DNA from: Candidatus Melainabacteria bacterium RIFCSPHIGHO2_02_FULL_34_12
GTDB lineage: Bacteria > Cyanobacteriota > Vampirovibrionia > 2-02-FULL-35-15
NCBI GenBank assembly: GCA_001784555.1
Contig: MFRM01000013.1
Location: 1-64,000 of the forward strand
Reading direction: 5' to 3'
Length of the DNA stretch: 64,000 bases
The notes below the pieces were generated by a model. That model did not search any database. It was not told the origin of the DNA and saw only the letters and a list, made by a program, of their open reading frames with translations. The translations under genes and the position numbers were made by a program. Every line of letters starts with the position of its first letter. Position 1 is the stretch's first letter. Below are positions 42,431 through 51,102 of the stretch, piece after piece.

Positions 42431-43136
42431 ATTTATTCTGAACTAATGTAGGCAAACTATAATTAAGATAGAAAATTATAAAATGATTTAGTGTTTCAGT
42501 TGCAGGTCCAGGAAAATGTCGATGTTGCAATTGGTATCCTAAATCTGCACTAATATTTTCATTCAACCTGCGATTTATTCCAGCATAAATACGATTTTGG
42601 TTAATGCCAGCCTTCGGTCCATCGTTAGGAGAGTTGAAATTTATAAGTAACTCATCAAATAAAACAAGTGACCACTTTTTATTTTTATCTAATGGATAGG
42701 TTCCTTTAAGTCTGTATCTTCCTCGAAGTGAAACACCATCGACCCCTTGTAAAAATCTTTCTTCAAATCTAATTCTATGTTGAAATTGTAATTTATCTAC
42801 TTCATGAGAAATTATTGCTTCCTGATAAGGTCTTTGCTCTCTTGTAAAGTTCGGTATATAAAGTGTATTCCAAGCATAGCCTTGGTAGAAAGAAAAATAT
42901 TCATTAAACTTATATCCCAACAAACCATGCAACCCAAGTTCATTAAAGTCAGTAGCATTATCAAGCAATCTTGGAATAATGTGAAATCTTGTTTGTACTT
43001 TTTCTGTTATTGGGGCATAAAAATTAATTTCAGTCCACGAACCAAAATCATTTGCAAATGTATCTTTTGCACAAGCAGAGTTTAGATTCCACAAGGACAG
43101 AATTAAAATAACAATCTGTAAGAGAAGATTTTTCAT
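42429..43136 (-). CDS. DUF2490 outer-membrane beta-barrel protein
   Basis: 235 residues. Signal peptide at 1-23 (ending SACA). The mature part consists of alternating beta-strands with DFGSWTEINFYAPITEKVQTRFHIIPRLL, FSFYQGYAWN, QFQHRIRFEERF and a C-terminal aromatic strand (IIFYLNYSLP), the pattern of DUF2490 barrel proteins. Role unknown; such proteins are assumed to sit in the outer membrane. Convergent with the small Cys-rich peptide gene across its terminator. Confidence 0.85.
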   Translation of the reverse strand: MKNLLLQIVILILSLWNLNSACAKDTFANDFGSWTEINFYAPITEKVQTRFHIIPRLLDNATDFNELGLHGLLGYKFNEYFSFYQGYAWNTLYIPNFTREQRPYQEAIISHEVDKLQFQHRIRFEERFLQGVDGVSLRGRYRLKGTYPLDKNKKWSLVLFDELLINFNSPNDGPKAGINQNRIYAGINRRLNENISADLGYQLQHRHFPGPATETLNHFIIFYLNYSLPTLVQNK

Positions 43137-43275
43137 TTTTCTTAGAGACTATTACTTAAACAAAAAAGTTCTCCTCAGAAGACTTATGTTTACTAAAGCA
43201 AAATACATAGTTATTATAATATCTATTATTACTATTAAGGGACATTTTTAATTCTTTCAAGTCTATAATCTAGCC

Positions 43276-44253
43276 ATGGATAATCTTTTTAAAAAAGCAC
43301 TTCTCATTTCTATAAATATTATACTTATCTCTTTTAGTTGTTCATGTGTAAATAAACATTCAAATGGAAGGAATCTAAGACTTGGCTATATGCCAAATGT
43401 GACTCATGCAACAGCACTTGTAGGAATTGAAAAAAATATTTTTCAAAATAAGCTGGGAAATGTTTCACTGAAACCAGTACATTTTATTGTCGGGAATAAT
43501 ATTATTAATGCATTTATAACTAATCAAATTGATATTGCATATATTGGACCTGGACCATTTATTGGGGCAATATCAAAAGGTATACCACTTAAACTTCTTG
43601 ATTTTGCCTGTAATGGGGGGACACTCATCGTAGGTGAAAGTATAGGCAAAGGTTCAAAAATCGCAGTACCTCAGTTTGGAAATACTCAGGATTTACTTCT
43701 TAGAATGTACCTTGAAGAAAAAAAACTTTTAGCTGATGTAAGCATTATTACTATTCCTCCTCAAGATGTTATTACTGCATTTTATACAATGTCAATTAAT
43801 TCTGCTTGCCTTCCAGAGCCCTGGGGCACAGTTGTGTTAGATAAAGCTAATAGCAGCAAGGGTAAATTAAACATTAACCTTTTAGTTGATGAAAAATCAA
43901 TTTGGGATAATGGGAATTACCCCACAACTATTTTAGTTGTAAATAGTGAGTATGCAAAAAACAACAAAGACGTTATAGAAAACTTTTTATCAGCACATAA
44001 GAAAGCAAATGATTTTATATTAAAAAATCCTGGTAAAACGATAGACAGTGTTGCAAAATCTATTACAAACATAGCTAAAAAAGAAATAAGCATTGATATT
44101 GTAGAAAAATCTTTTAAAAGATGTAATTATAATACTCATATTGATTTAAGTACATTAAAAAAACTATTAGCATATGGAATAATGGCAGGGTATTATAAAA
44201 AAGGGCTTTTTAACGAGTTAGCTGACAGCTGTTATGAAAATTGTGCTGATTAG
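43276..44253 (+). CDS. ABC-type substrate-binding lipoprotein (SsuA/NMT1-like)
   Basis: 325 residues. Lipobox near LISFSCSC (Cys about 24). The start RLGYMPNVTHATALVGIEKNIF and the block NQIDIAYIGPGPFIGAISKG are typical of periplasmic binding proteins for nitrate, sulfonates, taurine or thiamine precursors. No permease or ATPase gene is adjacent on either side, so it is an orphan component here. The ligand cannot be predicted by eye. Confidence 0.85.
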   Translation: MDNLFKKALLISINIILISFSCSCVNKHSNGRNLRLGYMPNVTHATALVGIEKNIFQNKLGNVSLKPVHFIVGNNIINAFITNQIDIAYIGPGPFIGAISKGIPLKLLDFACNGGTLIVGESIGKGSKIAVPQFGNTQDLLLRMYLEEKKLLADVSIITIPPQDVITAFYTMSINSACLPEPWGTVVLDKANSSKGKLNINLLVDEKSIWDNGNYPTTILVVNSEYAKNNKDVIENFLSAHKKANDFILKNPGKTIDSVAKSITNIAKKEISIDIVEKSFKRCNYNTHIDLSTLKKLLAYGIMAGYYKKGLFNELADSCYENCAD

Positions 44254-44282
44254 AATATTTTCTAAATAAGTTTTTAAATAAA

Positions 44283-45452
44283 CTATTTATGAACTTTTAC
44301 TGATTCAGGAGCAAATATATCTAAATCAACAAGATCTACATAAGTCCTTATATTTCTGGCATCACGAGGATAAGTAAGAACATCTACAATACTAAGATCC
44401 TTAAGAGATAATTCTTCATCTTCTAAATATTGAAGAAGTTCAGGATCATTACTTTTATATGAGACACAAAAGATTTTTATGCGCATATCAATGGAACCTA
44501 TCCTTTTCTTTAGAAGGTTAAGTCCGGTTCCAATAGGTAACAATGGTATTTTAATCCTTCTGTCAAATCTGTATTTTGCACTTTTGCTTGGTAATCTTAG
44601 ATTAAATTCATTTTTTGAGAGTTTAAAATATTCAGGATCGACTAAAAAATTTTCTTTGATCGTTTCTTTTCCTTCATATGTAGATGTTCTTACAGTACAT
44701 ACAAGCCCGTCATAATTTTTTGCATCTAATATACCTTTTAGTCTGACATAATATTTACTAAGTCCTAAAGATTTTAATTTTAATTCTTGGCTACCGATTA
44801 ATGCTAAAGAATCTTCACTTAATGCAAGTGCTTCTTCAACTGCTTCATTAAGTATACTGCTGTCAACTTCATCCTCGTCTCCAAAAAACACATCTACAAT
44901 TTCCTGTCCTTCTTCTGATAATGGCACTGTAGTAGCATCATCAGCTGGTGTAGGAGTAGGTTCCTCTTCTTCAGGAGTGGGTGTAGGAAGTGGTGCCTTG
45001 GAATTTTTAAACTCTATTGTATTAGTTAATAAATTTGTTATGTTTGTTCCGCCATCTCTTTCAATTTTTAATACATTAAATTCAGCTCCTGGAATTATAG
45101 AATTAGCAACAAATTTTCCCGTGACTGTAGCCTGACCGTCTTTTATTTTTCCAGTAAGAACAAGTGTAATTAAATGTTGTCCGAAGGATGGACTAGTTAC
45201 GGATGAAAGTAATATGGTCGCACCATTTGAAGAAAAAGTAACACCTGGAGAAATATCTGACTTGTTGTCTTTAGTCTCAACTGTAATATTTAAACCGCTT
45301 ACATTATTAAGTTCATTCCCTTTTAATGTAAGCACATAAGTATCTATATTTGAAGAGGAAATAACTGCTGCCAGGGATGGAGAAACATTACCCAGAAAAA
45401 AAAATATAACTAAGAACAAATTTGAAAAGACAATTTTTTTTATAGAAAACAT
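44283..45452 (-). CDS. Secreted protein with cohesin-like beta domain and Pro/Thr linker
   Basis: 389 residues. Signal peptide at 1-28 (ending SLAA). The N-terminal about 125 residues are beta-strand rich (YVLTLKGNELNNVSGLNITVETKD; VTFSSNGATILLSS; HLITLVLTGKIKDGQATVTGKF), similar in character to cohesin-like or PKD-like domains. A PTPTPEEEEPTPTP linker follows, and the rest is a charged mixed domain. The linker style matches the Cys-rich proteins at the window start. Function unknown, probably surface exposed. Confidence 0.7.
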   Translation of the reverse strand: MFSIKKIVFSNLFLVIFFFLGNVSPSLAAVISSSNIDTYVLTLKGNELNNVSGLNITVETKDNKSDISPGVTFSSNGATILLSSVTSPSFGQHLITLVLTGKIKDGQATVTGKFVANSIIPGAEFNVLKIERDGGTNITNLLTNTIEFKNSKAPLPTPTPEEEEPTPTPADDATTVPLSEEGQEIVDVFFGDEDEVDSSILNEAVEEALALSEDSLALIGSQELKLKSLGLSKYYVRLKGILDAKNYDGLVCTVRTSTYEGKETIKENFLVDPEYFKLSKNEFNLRLPSKSAKYRFDRRIKIPLLPIGTGLNLLKKRIGSIDMRIKIFCVSYKSNDPELLQYLEDEELSLKDLSIVDVLTYPRDARNIRTYVDLVDLDIFAPESVKVHK

Positions 45453-45603
45453 ACTATACTCCCATCAACCAGTAAAAATTTAATTCCACAAGAATAATCA
45501 GTTCTATTAGGGATGTCTTGATTAAGAAAGTTTGTTACAAATGAACATCAGGGGATCGCCTACTAAAAAGTTCATGGAATAAATAAAAATATAATAGAGT
45601 GAT

Positions 45604-47205
45604 TTAATCACACTCAGGAATAATGCAGTAATCATCATCAGGATTTGTTTTTATGCCAACTTTTGCCAGATCAAATCTCAAAGTAAATTGATCTGAGCTG
45701 TATTTTTGAATCATTGACTTTGCAGAATTGCAGCCTGTTATTTTACATCCTAAAAGTAATTCAATTGCTTTACGTACACTATTTCCAGCCACAGCTTCTA
45801 ACCCTCCGGTTAAGTTAACATCTGACAGAAAATCAAGAAATGATTTTTTATAAACCTCAAGATGTCTTTCATTCCAGCTTATGAAATCTGATTTGGTAAA
45901 AGTAAATGTTGCAATATTATTGGCTACATGTAGCGTTCCTAAACCAGCCCTTGCAAGTTCATAAGCAAGACTCATTCTGTAAAATTCTTCTTTGACTTTT
46001 CCTAGTGAACTATTATCACTCCAAATGCCTTTATATGATAGTTTGTGAGGCGGTAACTGGTTCTGATCATAGCCAATTAATCTTTTACTAACCAATCCTC
46101 TCTTGAGCAATTCTTCTTCTCCAAGCCTAAATAGATAAAAGATGTTTGGAGTATGACTACAACTTTTAGTCATGGTCTCTAGACCTGCTTCATCAATATG
46201 ATCAGACCACCTGGTTTTGTTTAATATATTACTCACATAAAATTGTCCGTTTCTTACCAGTCCCAAATATGAATTCATAAACCAGGCACTTGCAACTGAA
46301 GCATTTTCCTCTGATTCTTCTCTTTGAAATAAGTTCAAATTTTCTAATTCCCAGAATCTTATTACAGGATCAAGCCCATCCAGTAATCCCGGATATGTTC
46401 TTTTTAAATATCCAATCGTACTAAATTCTGAAAGTTGCCTGTAACCGTACTTTCTTGCTTTTCTATCCCAGCCACTGTATCTTTCAACATCTCTTGCTGT
46501 ATTGATTCTTTCCTCTAAATCAAAATGAATGTGCCTTACAACAGTTCTAACTCTTAAATCTTGATACCCGTCATCTACCTGAAGAGCGCCCTTTGGAAAA
46601 ACAGTGAAAATACCATCAGGATTTTTTTCGGATTTTGTACAGTAACACATTGCAAGAGTAGCCACTTCAGGGTCTCTTGCTTCTTCAGGACAAAGTCTTT
46701 CTGCAACAGCCATAAACTTAACAAAATTTGTTTTAGTTCCATTTGGACTAAAGTGACTTGGAACAAAAGTTCTTTGTCTTTTCATATCTGCTGCTTTTCT
46801 AAGGTCTAAGACTCTCGCCACACTGCCTCTATCTGAAGCAATAGCTTCCAATTCATCTGCCGTACTTTCAAGCGATGTTATGGTTTCACCTCTGTATAAA
46901 TTATCCAATCTATTATATTCATCTGTTTCATCTTTAATTGCCCTGTATAGTTTTTTAGCTCTGAATACAATTGTTCTTCTATACTCAGATTCTTCCGGTG
47001 ACATTAAAGGAGTTAATTCTCTTGCAGCATGCGGATTAAAAATTGGACTTGGTTTCTGAACTATATAATTCGATGGAGCTTCTACTGAAATAGTTCTTCC
47101 TGTTTTATGAGCTTCATTTCCTGTTACACGAAATGATTTTCTGGCAGATGACCAATGCCGTCTATTAGTATCAGTATTTGATCCAGTTTTAGCTATTATT
47201 ACCAT
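45604..47205 (-). CDS. Unknown soluble protein (533 aa) downstream of ETF operon
   Basis: 533 residues, rich in charged and aromatic residues, without signal peptide or membrane segment. A coiled, Arg/Glu-rich region lies near 75-160. A His/Arg block RTVVRHIHFDLEERINTARDVERYSGWDRKARKYGYRQ lies near 210-255, and the C-terminus has several Cys (LLGCKITGC and YCIIPEC). No known domain recognised. It starts 26 bases after the ETF-QO stop on the same strand without an obvious Shine-Dalgarno. It could be co-transcribed, but nothing in the sequence ties it to electron transfer. Confidence 0.75.
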   Translation of the reverse strand: MVIIAKTGSNTDTNRRHWSSARKSFRVTGNEAHKTGRTISVEAPSNYIVQKPSPIFNPHAARELTPLMSPEESEYRRTIVFRAKKLYRAIKDETDEYNRLDNLYRGETITSLESTADELEAIASDRGSVARVLDLRKAADMKRQRTFVPSHFSPNGTKTNFVKFMAVAERLCPEEARDPEVATLAMCYCTKSEKNPDGIFTVFPKGALQVDDGYQDLRVRTVVRHIHFDLEERINTARDVERYSGWDRKARKYGYRQLSEFSTIGYLKRTYPGLLDGLDPVIRFWELENLNLFQREESEENASVASAWFMNSYLGLVRNGQFYVSNILNKTRWSDHIDEAGLETMTKSCSHTPNIFYLFRLGEEELLKRGLVSKRLIGYDQNQLPPHKLSYKGIWSDNSSLGKVKEEFYRMSLAYELARAGLGTLHVANNIATFTFTKSDFISWNERHLEVYKKSFLDFLSDVNLTGGLEAVAGNSVRKAIELLLGCKITGCNSAKSMIQKYSSDQFTLRFDLAKVGIKTNPDDDYCIIPECD

Positions 47206-47231
47206 TTACTATTTTGCATAAGTCAGAAAAA

Positions 47232-48965
47232 TTATAATCCTATAAAATCAGGACCAGAGCCTTCCTGCGTAGGTCTTACTCGTAAGTTTACTTCAGGACA
47301 AACTATCTCGCATGTACGGCACTGGACACAGTTTTCCAGTGACATACCATGTACCCTTATTCCATTAGTAATGTCAACTCTGTGAACTTCTGCAGTGCAG
47401 TCAGAAACGCATGGCGTATTTTTCCCCAGGGAATCGTAAGTTTTTATGCATTTAACACAAACATCTGAGCTGAATTCATCTATGTGTTTATTTCCTTCAT
47501 GATATTTTGTTTTTGCATAAAAAACCGCATCAGCTCTTGAGTAAATTGTTTCTTTTACGTAGCCATTAGTTTTTAATTTTTTATCGTAGTTAAAGTTAGG
47601 AACTATATGTTCATAATCCATTTTGTATTTAATCGGACCAATATCACCGCCGCTGATGAGTTTTTTTAACCGAAATGCATCAGCTATTGCTCTTATTGGA
47701 TTTTTTAAACCAATTAAAAGAAAACCAATATATGCATTTACATTATCAATGCTGTCCATAATTTTAGGCAAATAACTGTCTAAGAGTCTTCTGTTTTCCT
47801 GCCATGCATATCTGAAATATCGTCCTAACTTAAGCTCTTTTCCTACAAAGGTTTCCATAAGCCTGGTTTTATAGGTAGATAATTGTCCTTCTGAAAAGTC
47901 ATTAATTATAAGTGCTTCATGTAAAACTTCAGCTGCCTGAAAACCAGATTCCATTGCCTTGTCAATTCCTGAAAGCCTTTCAATATCTAATACACCTAAT
48001 GCATCACCTAGTAAAAGAACTCCTTCTACTCCAAACTTTTTAGGCAGACTATAATAGCCGCCTTCGGGTAAAACTGCTGCACCATACTTAAGCAGTTTTC
48101 CATCTTTAAGCATTTCCTGGATCCATGGATGTTTTTTATAGCCCTGTAATTTTTGCTGCGGGTTAATATTTGGATTTTCACTGTCAAGTGAAATAACCAT
48201 TCCGACAGTAAGTTTATGATCCTTCATCCCATAAACAAACCCACCACCAAATGAACCGTCAAAAAGCGGAAGTCCCATGGTATGCCAGACTTTTCCTGAG
48301 AAATCTTTATCAGGCGACAGTTGCCAGACTTCTTTAACACCTACAGACCAAATCTGAGGATTTTCTCTTAATTTATAATAGTCAATTAAATCCCTTGATA
48401 TAAATCCCTTATCCCCAAAACAAACAACTTTCGCATAAATATTATTGTCATAATCATCCGGCAAAGTATTTTCTATTACCTGAACTCCTACCACCTTATC
48501 TTCTTCAAAAATAATTTTATGGGCTGAAAATCCAGGGAAAAAATCAATTTCAACATTTGGTGTTTTTAAAAGTTTTTCTTTCAGCTTCTTATACATCCAG
48601 AAAACCACATGACTAAGGGTTAAAATTGCACAATCTTTCTTTTTTAAACCATCAGGTAATAAAGACTCCGGCACATCCCATTTCTTTCTATTTCCTAAAA
48701 CAGAAAAATAACTTTCAGTACAAACCCCTTCCATCGGGAAATCACTGTTTTTATAGTCCGGGAATAATTTTTCAATTACTCTTAAATTTGATACTGCTCC
48801 GCTTACAATATGAGAACCAAATTCTTTGCCTTTTTCAATTATAGCCATTGAGAATTTTTTTTTGCTGATACCTGCTAAATCAACCAAATGATGAGCCAGA
48901 GCAAAGCTGGAAGGTCCTCCGCCTATAAGGACAAAATCATATTTAATTTTGTCTTTGTCAAACAA
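47232..48965 (-). CDS. Electron-transfer flavoprotein-quinone oxidoreductase
   Basis: 577 residues. FAD Rossmann motif VLIGGGPSSFALAHHL at about 12-27, the LLGDALGVLDIERLSGIDKAMESG block, and a C-terminal 4Fe-4S domain with CVQCRTCEIVCP, all matching ETF-QO (FixC/FixX fused type). It takes electrons from reduced ETF to the membrane quinone pool. A further Cys group (CVKCIKTYDSLGKNTPCVSDC) precedes the ferredoxin motif. It overlaps etfA by 8 bases. Confidence 0.93.
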   Translation of the reverse strand: MFDKDKIKYDFVLIGGGPSSFALAHHLVDLAGISKKKFSMAIIEKGKEFGSHIVSGAVSNLRVIEKLFPDYKNSDFPMEGVCTESYFSVLGNRKKWDVPESLLPDGLKKKDCAILTLSHVVFWMYKKLKEKLLKTPNVEIDFFPGFSAHKIIFEEDKVVGVQVIENTLPDDYDNNIYAKVVCFGDKGFISRDLIDYYKLRENPQIWSVGVKEVWQLSPDKDFSGKVWHTMGLPLFDGSFGGGFVYGMKDHKLTVGMVISLDSENPNINPQQKLQGYKKHPWIQEMLKDGKLLKYGAAVLPEGGYYSLPKKFGVEGVLLLGDALGVLDIERLSGIDKAMESGFQAAEVLHEALIINDFSEGQLSTYKTRLMETFVGKELKLGRYFRYAWQENRRLLDSYLPKIMDSIDNVNAYIGFLLIGLKNPIRAIADAFRLKKLISGGDIGPIKYKMDYEHIVPNFNYDKKLKTNGYVKETIYSRADAVFYAKTKYHEGNKHIDEFSSDVCVKCIKTYDSLGKNTPCVSDCTAEVHRVDITNGIRVHGMSLENCVQCRTCEIVCPEVNLRVRPTQEGSGPDFIGL

Positions 48966-50064
48966 GAGATCTTACCTCCTTAGCTTTATTTAATTTAAAC
49001 TCTTTAATCAGCTCTGGAATAATCTGATATAAATCACCGACAATTCCATGATGTGCAAACTTAAAAATAGGAGCATCAGGATCTTTATTTATGGCAATAA
49101 TAAGACCTGACTTGCTCATACCTACACGGTGTTGTATGGCACCGGAAATGCCGCATGCAATATAAACTTTTGGTCTGACTGTTTTACCGGTCTGACCGAC
49201 CTGGTGCTGATAAGGAACCCATCCAATATCTACAATTTTTCTGGATGCGCCTACTGCAGAATTCTCAAAACAAGATGCAAGTTCTTTCATTATTTCAAAT
49301 CCTTCAGGTTTACCTATTCCAAATCCACCAGAAACAATTACATCTGCTTCAGATAAATTTACTGACTTACTGACTTCATGTACTATTTCAATAAGTTCAA
49401 TTTTATAATCTTCAGGTTTTAAGCTTACAGGGATTTTTTTTATTTCACCTTTTCGGTTATTGTCAGGTTGAAGTGGAACCATAATGCCAGGACGAACACT
49501 TGCCATTTGAGGATTTTTCCAGGGTCCTAGTATTCTGGCTTTTAAGCTTTCTCCAAAACTTGGTCTTATGGCATATAAACAACCTGGATAAAGTCCAAGT
49601 TTTTCAGGATCTCCCTTACTAGTATGTTCATAAGGTCCTATATCCAGCTCTGTACAATCAGCTGTTAAGCCAGTTTCAAAGTGTGCAGCAATTCTTGGAG
49701 CTAAATCCCGTCCGGTAGTAGTCGATCCCAGTAAAACAATATGCGGTGGAAGAGGAAAACCAGATAAGAAATCTACAATTACTCTTCTGTAAGGCAATGT
49801 CTGATAATTTTTAAGCACAGGATCATCAGCTACATAAACAATATCTGCTCCATAGCTAATTAATTTTTCAGGAAGACTTTTAAGTTCATATCCTAATAAA
49901 ACACAGGACAATTTACCACCTAACTTATTAGCTAAATCTCTGCCGGCACCTAAAAGTTCAACGGTAACCGGTCTAACGTCATTATTTAGCTGTTCAGCAA
50001 TTACAATTACTTCTTTATTACTTGGGGTAATAATTTCTTTTAAAGTTTTAGTTTCGTTGTTCAT
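48958..50064 (-). CDS. etfA: Electron transfer flavoprotein alpha subunit
   Basis: 368 residues. The N-terminal adenine-nucleotide-alpha-hydrolase-like domain has VELLGAGRDLANKLGG. The C-terminal FAD-binding domain holds IVSGGFGIGKPEGFEI, GWVPYQHQVGQTGKTVRPKVYIACGISGAIQH and INKDPDAPIFKFAHHGIVGDL. It carries the FAD that accepts electrons from acyl-CoA and other dehydrogenases. It overlaps etfB by 4 bases and ETF-QO by 8 bases. Confidence 0.95.
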   Translation of the reverse strand: MNNETKTLKEIITPSNKEVIVIAEQLNNDVRPVTVELLGAGRDLANKLGGKLSCVLLGYELKSLPEKLISYGADIVYVADDPVLKNYQTLPYRRVIVDFLSGFPLPPHIVLLGSTTTGRDLAPRIAAHFETGLTADCTELDIGPYEHTSKGDPEKLGLYPGCLYAIRPSFGESLKARILGPWKNPQMASVRPGIMVPLQPDNNRKGEIKKIPVSLKPEDYKIELIEIVHEVSKSVNLSEADVIVSGGFGIGKPEGFEIMKELASCFENSAVGASRKIVDIGWVPYQHQVGQTGKTVRPKVYIACGISGAIQHRVGMSKSGLIIAINKDPDAPIFKFAHHGIVGDLYQIIPELIKEFKLNKAKEVRSLV

Positions 50065-50894
50065 GTTTTTAAAAACTCAGACACATTGGTGGAAACAATT
50101 AATTCATGTACCATTTTTTCTACCGGTGCTCCCTGATAAATTTTACAATTTCCTCCTATTTCAGATACTTTATCTGTTCTTGCCACAATGGTAGGAGAAC
50201 CTTTTAATCCACACTTTAAAGGGTCTGCGCTAATATCATCCAGATTTATAGTTTTAATATATTTTGCTTTTTCACTTTCATTTCTAAGCAATTGTTGAAC
50301 CATTCTTGCTCCACGAAGACTTTTATATTCAAGCGGATGATAAGAATTAGCTACAGTAATTAAAGCCGGTGGCTCCATCTTTATCCATTCATATCCGCCT
50401 TCTACTACTCTTTTAGCTATAACTTTATTTTCTTCAATCTTAAAATCTTCACAGTAAGTAGCCTGAGAAAGATTTAAACGCTCTGCAATCTGCGGTCCGA
50501 CTTGTGCAGTATCTCCATCTGTAGTTTGTAAACCACAAAAAATCAAATCAAAATGCCCTGCATGTTTTATAACTTTATGCAATGCATATGCAGTAGCAAG
50601 GGTGTCAGATGCAGCAAGCCTCTTGTCGGTTAACAGATAACACATATCGACGCCATGTTCTAATGCTTCCAGCAGGATTTCAACAGCAAGTGGCGGACCC
50701 ATGGTAATAGCAGTTACATTTCCGCCATATTTTTTTTTCATATGCAATGCTGCCTGAAGTGCATAACGATCAAAGGGATTTAACATTCTTTTTGCTTTTG
50801 CACGATCAATGGTGCCGTCAGGATTAATTCCGGCTTTAGCACCTTGATCAGGGACTTGTTTTATAAGTACAAAAATATCTTTTATGTTTGCCAT
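50061..50894 (-). CDS. etfB: Electron transfer flavoprotein beta subunit
   Basis: 277 residues from ATG 50894 (MANIKDIFVLIKQVPD, the conserved beginning; the frame runs upstream to 50921). ETF-beta blocks include MLNPFDRYALQAAL, VTAITMGPPLA and FDLIFCGLQTTDGDTAQVGPQIAERL. It forms the heterodimer with EtfA and binds AMP. It is the first gene of etfB-etfA-ETF-QO. Confidence 0.95.
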   Translation of the reverse strand: MANIKDIFVLIKQVPDQGAKAGINPDGTIDRAKAKRMLNPFDRYALQAALHMKKKYGGNVTAITMGPPLAVEILLEALEHGVDMCYLLTDKRLAASDTLATAYALHKVIKHAGHFDLIFCGLQTTDGDTAQVGPQIAERLNLSQATYCEDFKIEENKVIAKRVVEGGYEWIKMEPPALITVANSYHPLEYKSLRGARMVQQLLRNESEKAKYIKTINLDDISADPLKCGLKGSPTIVARTDKVSEIGGNCKIYQGAPVEKMVHELIVSTNVSEFLKT

Positions 50895-50934
50895 GGCATT
50901 CTTTTTATTCCCATACAACAATCTTCATAATCAC

Positions 50935-50966
50935 AAGCCACTGCGCGCTTTAACGAGCAGTGGCTT
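50935..50966. repeat. 10-bp inverted repeat upstream of etfB
   Basis: AAGCCACTGC and GCAGTGGCTT form a perfect 10-bp stem with a 12-base loop, in the gap between the SulP gene and etfB. No T-run follows on either strand. It could be a regulatory hairpin, a site for a dimeric regulator or another small repeat. Confidence 0.55.
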
Positions 50967-51102
50967 AATACGTCTTTGTATCATTGACCTTACCAAGAAG
51001 AGATTAACATAAATTTTATTTCTTGTTGTTTTATTTTAATCAAAACTTACTGGTTCTTTTGCCTCGACAAATTGTCTATCTCTTTTATCAGGCATAAGAG
51101 TC

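Noticed and set aside
45580-45620. GTGATTTAATCAC palindrome at the end of the 533-residue gene
   Set aside because: Short, AT-rich and lacks a T-tract on the transcribed strand; not convincing as a terminator.
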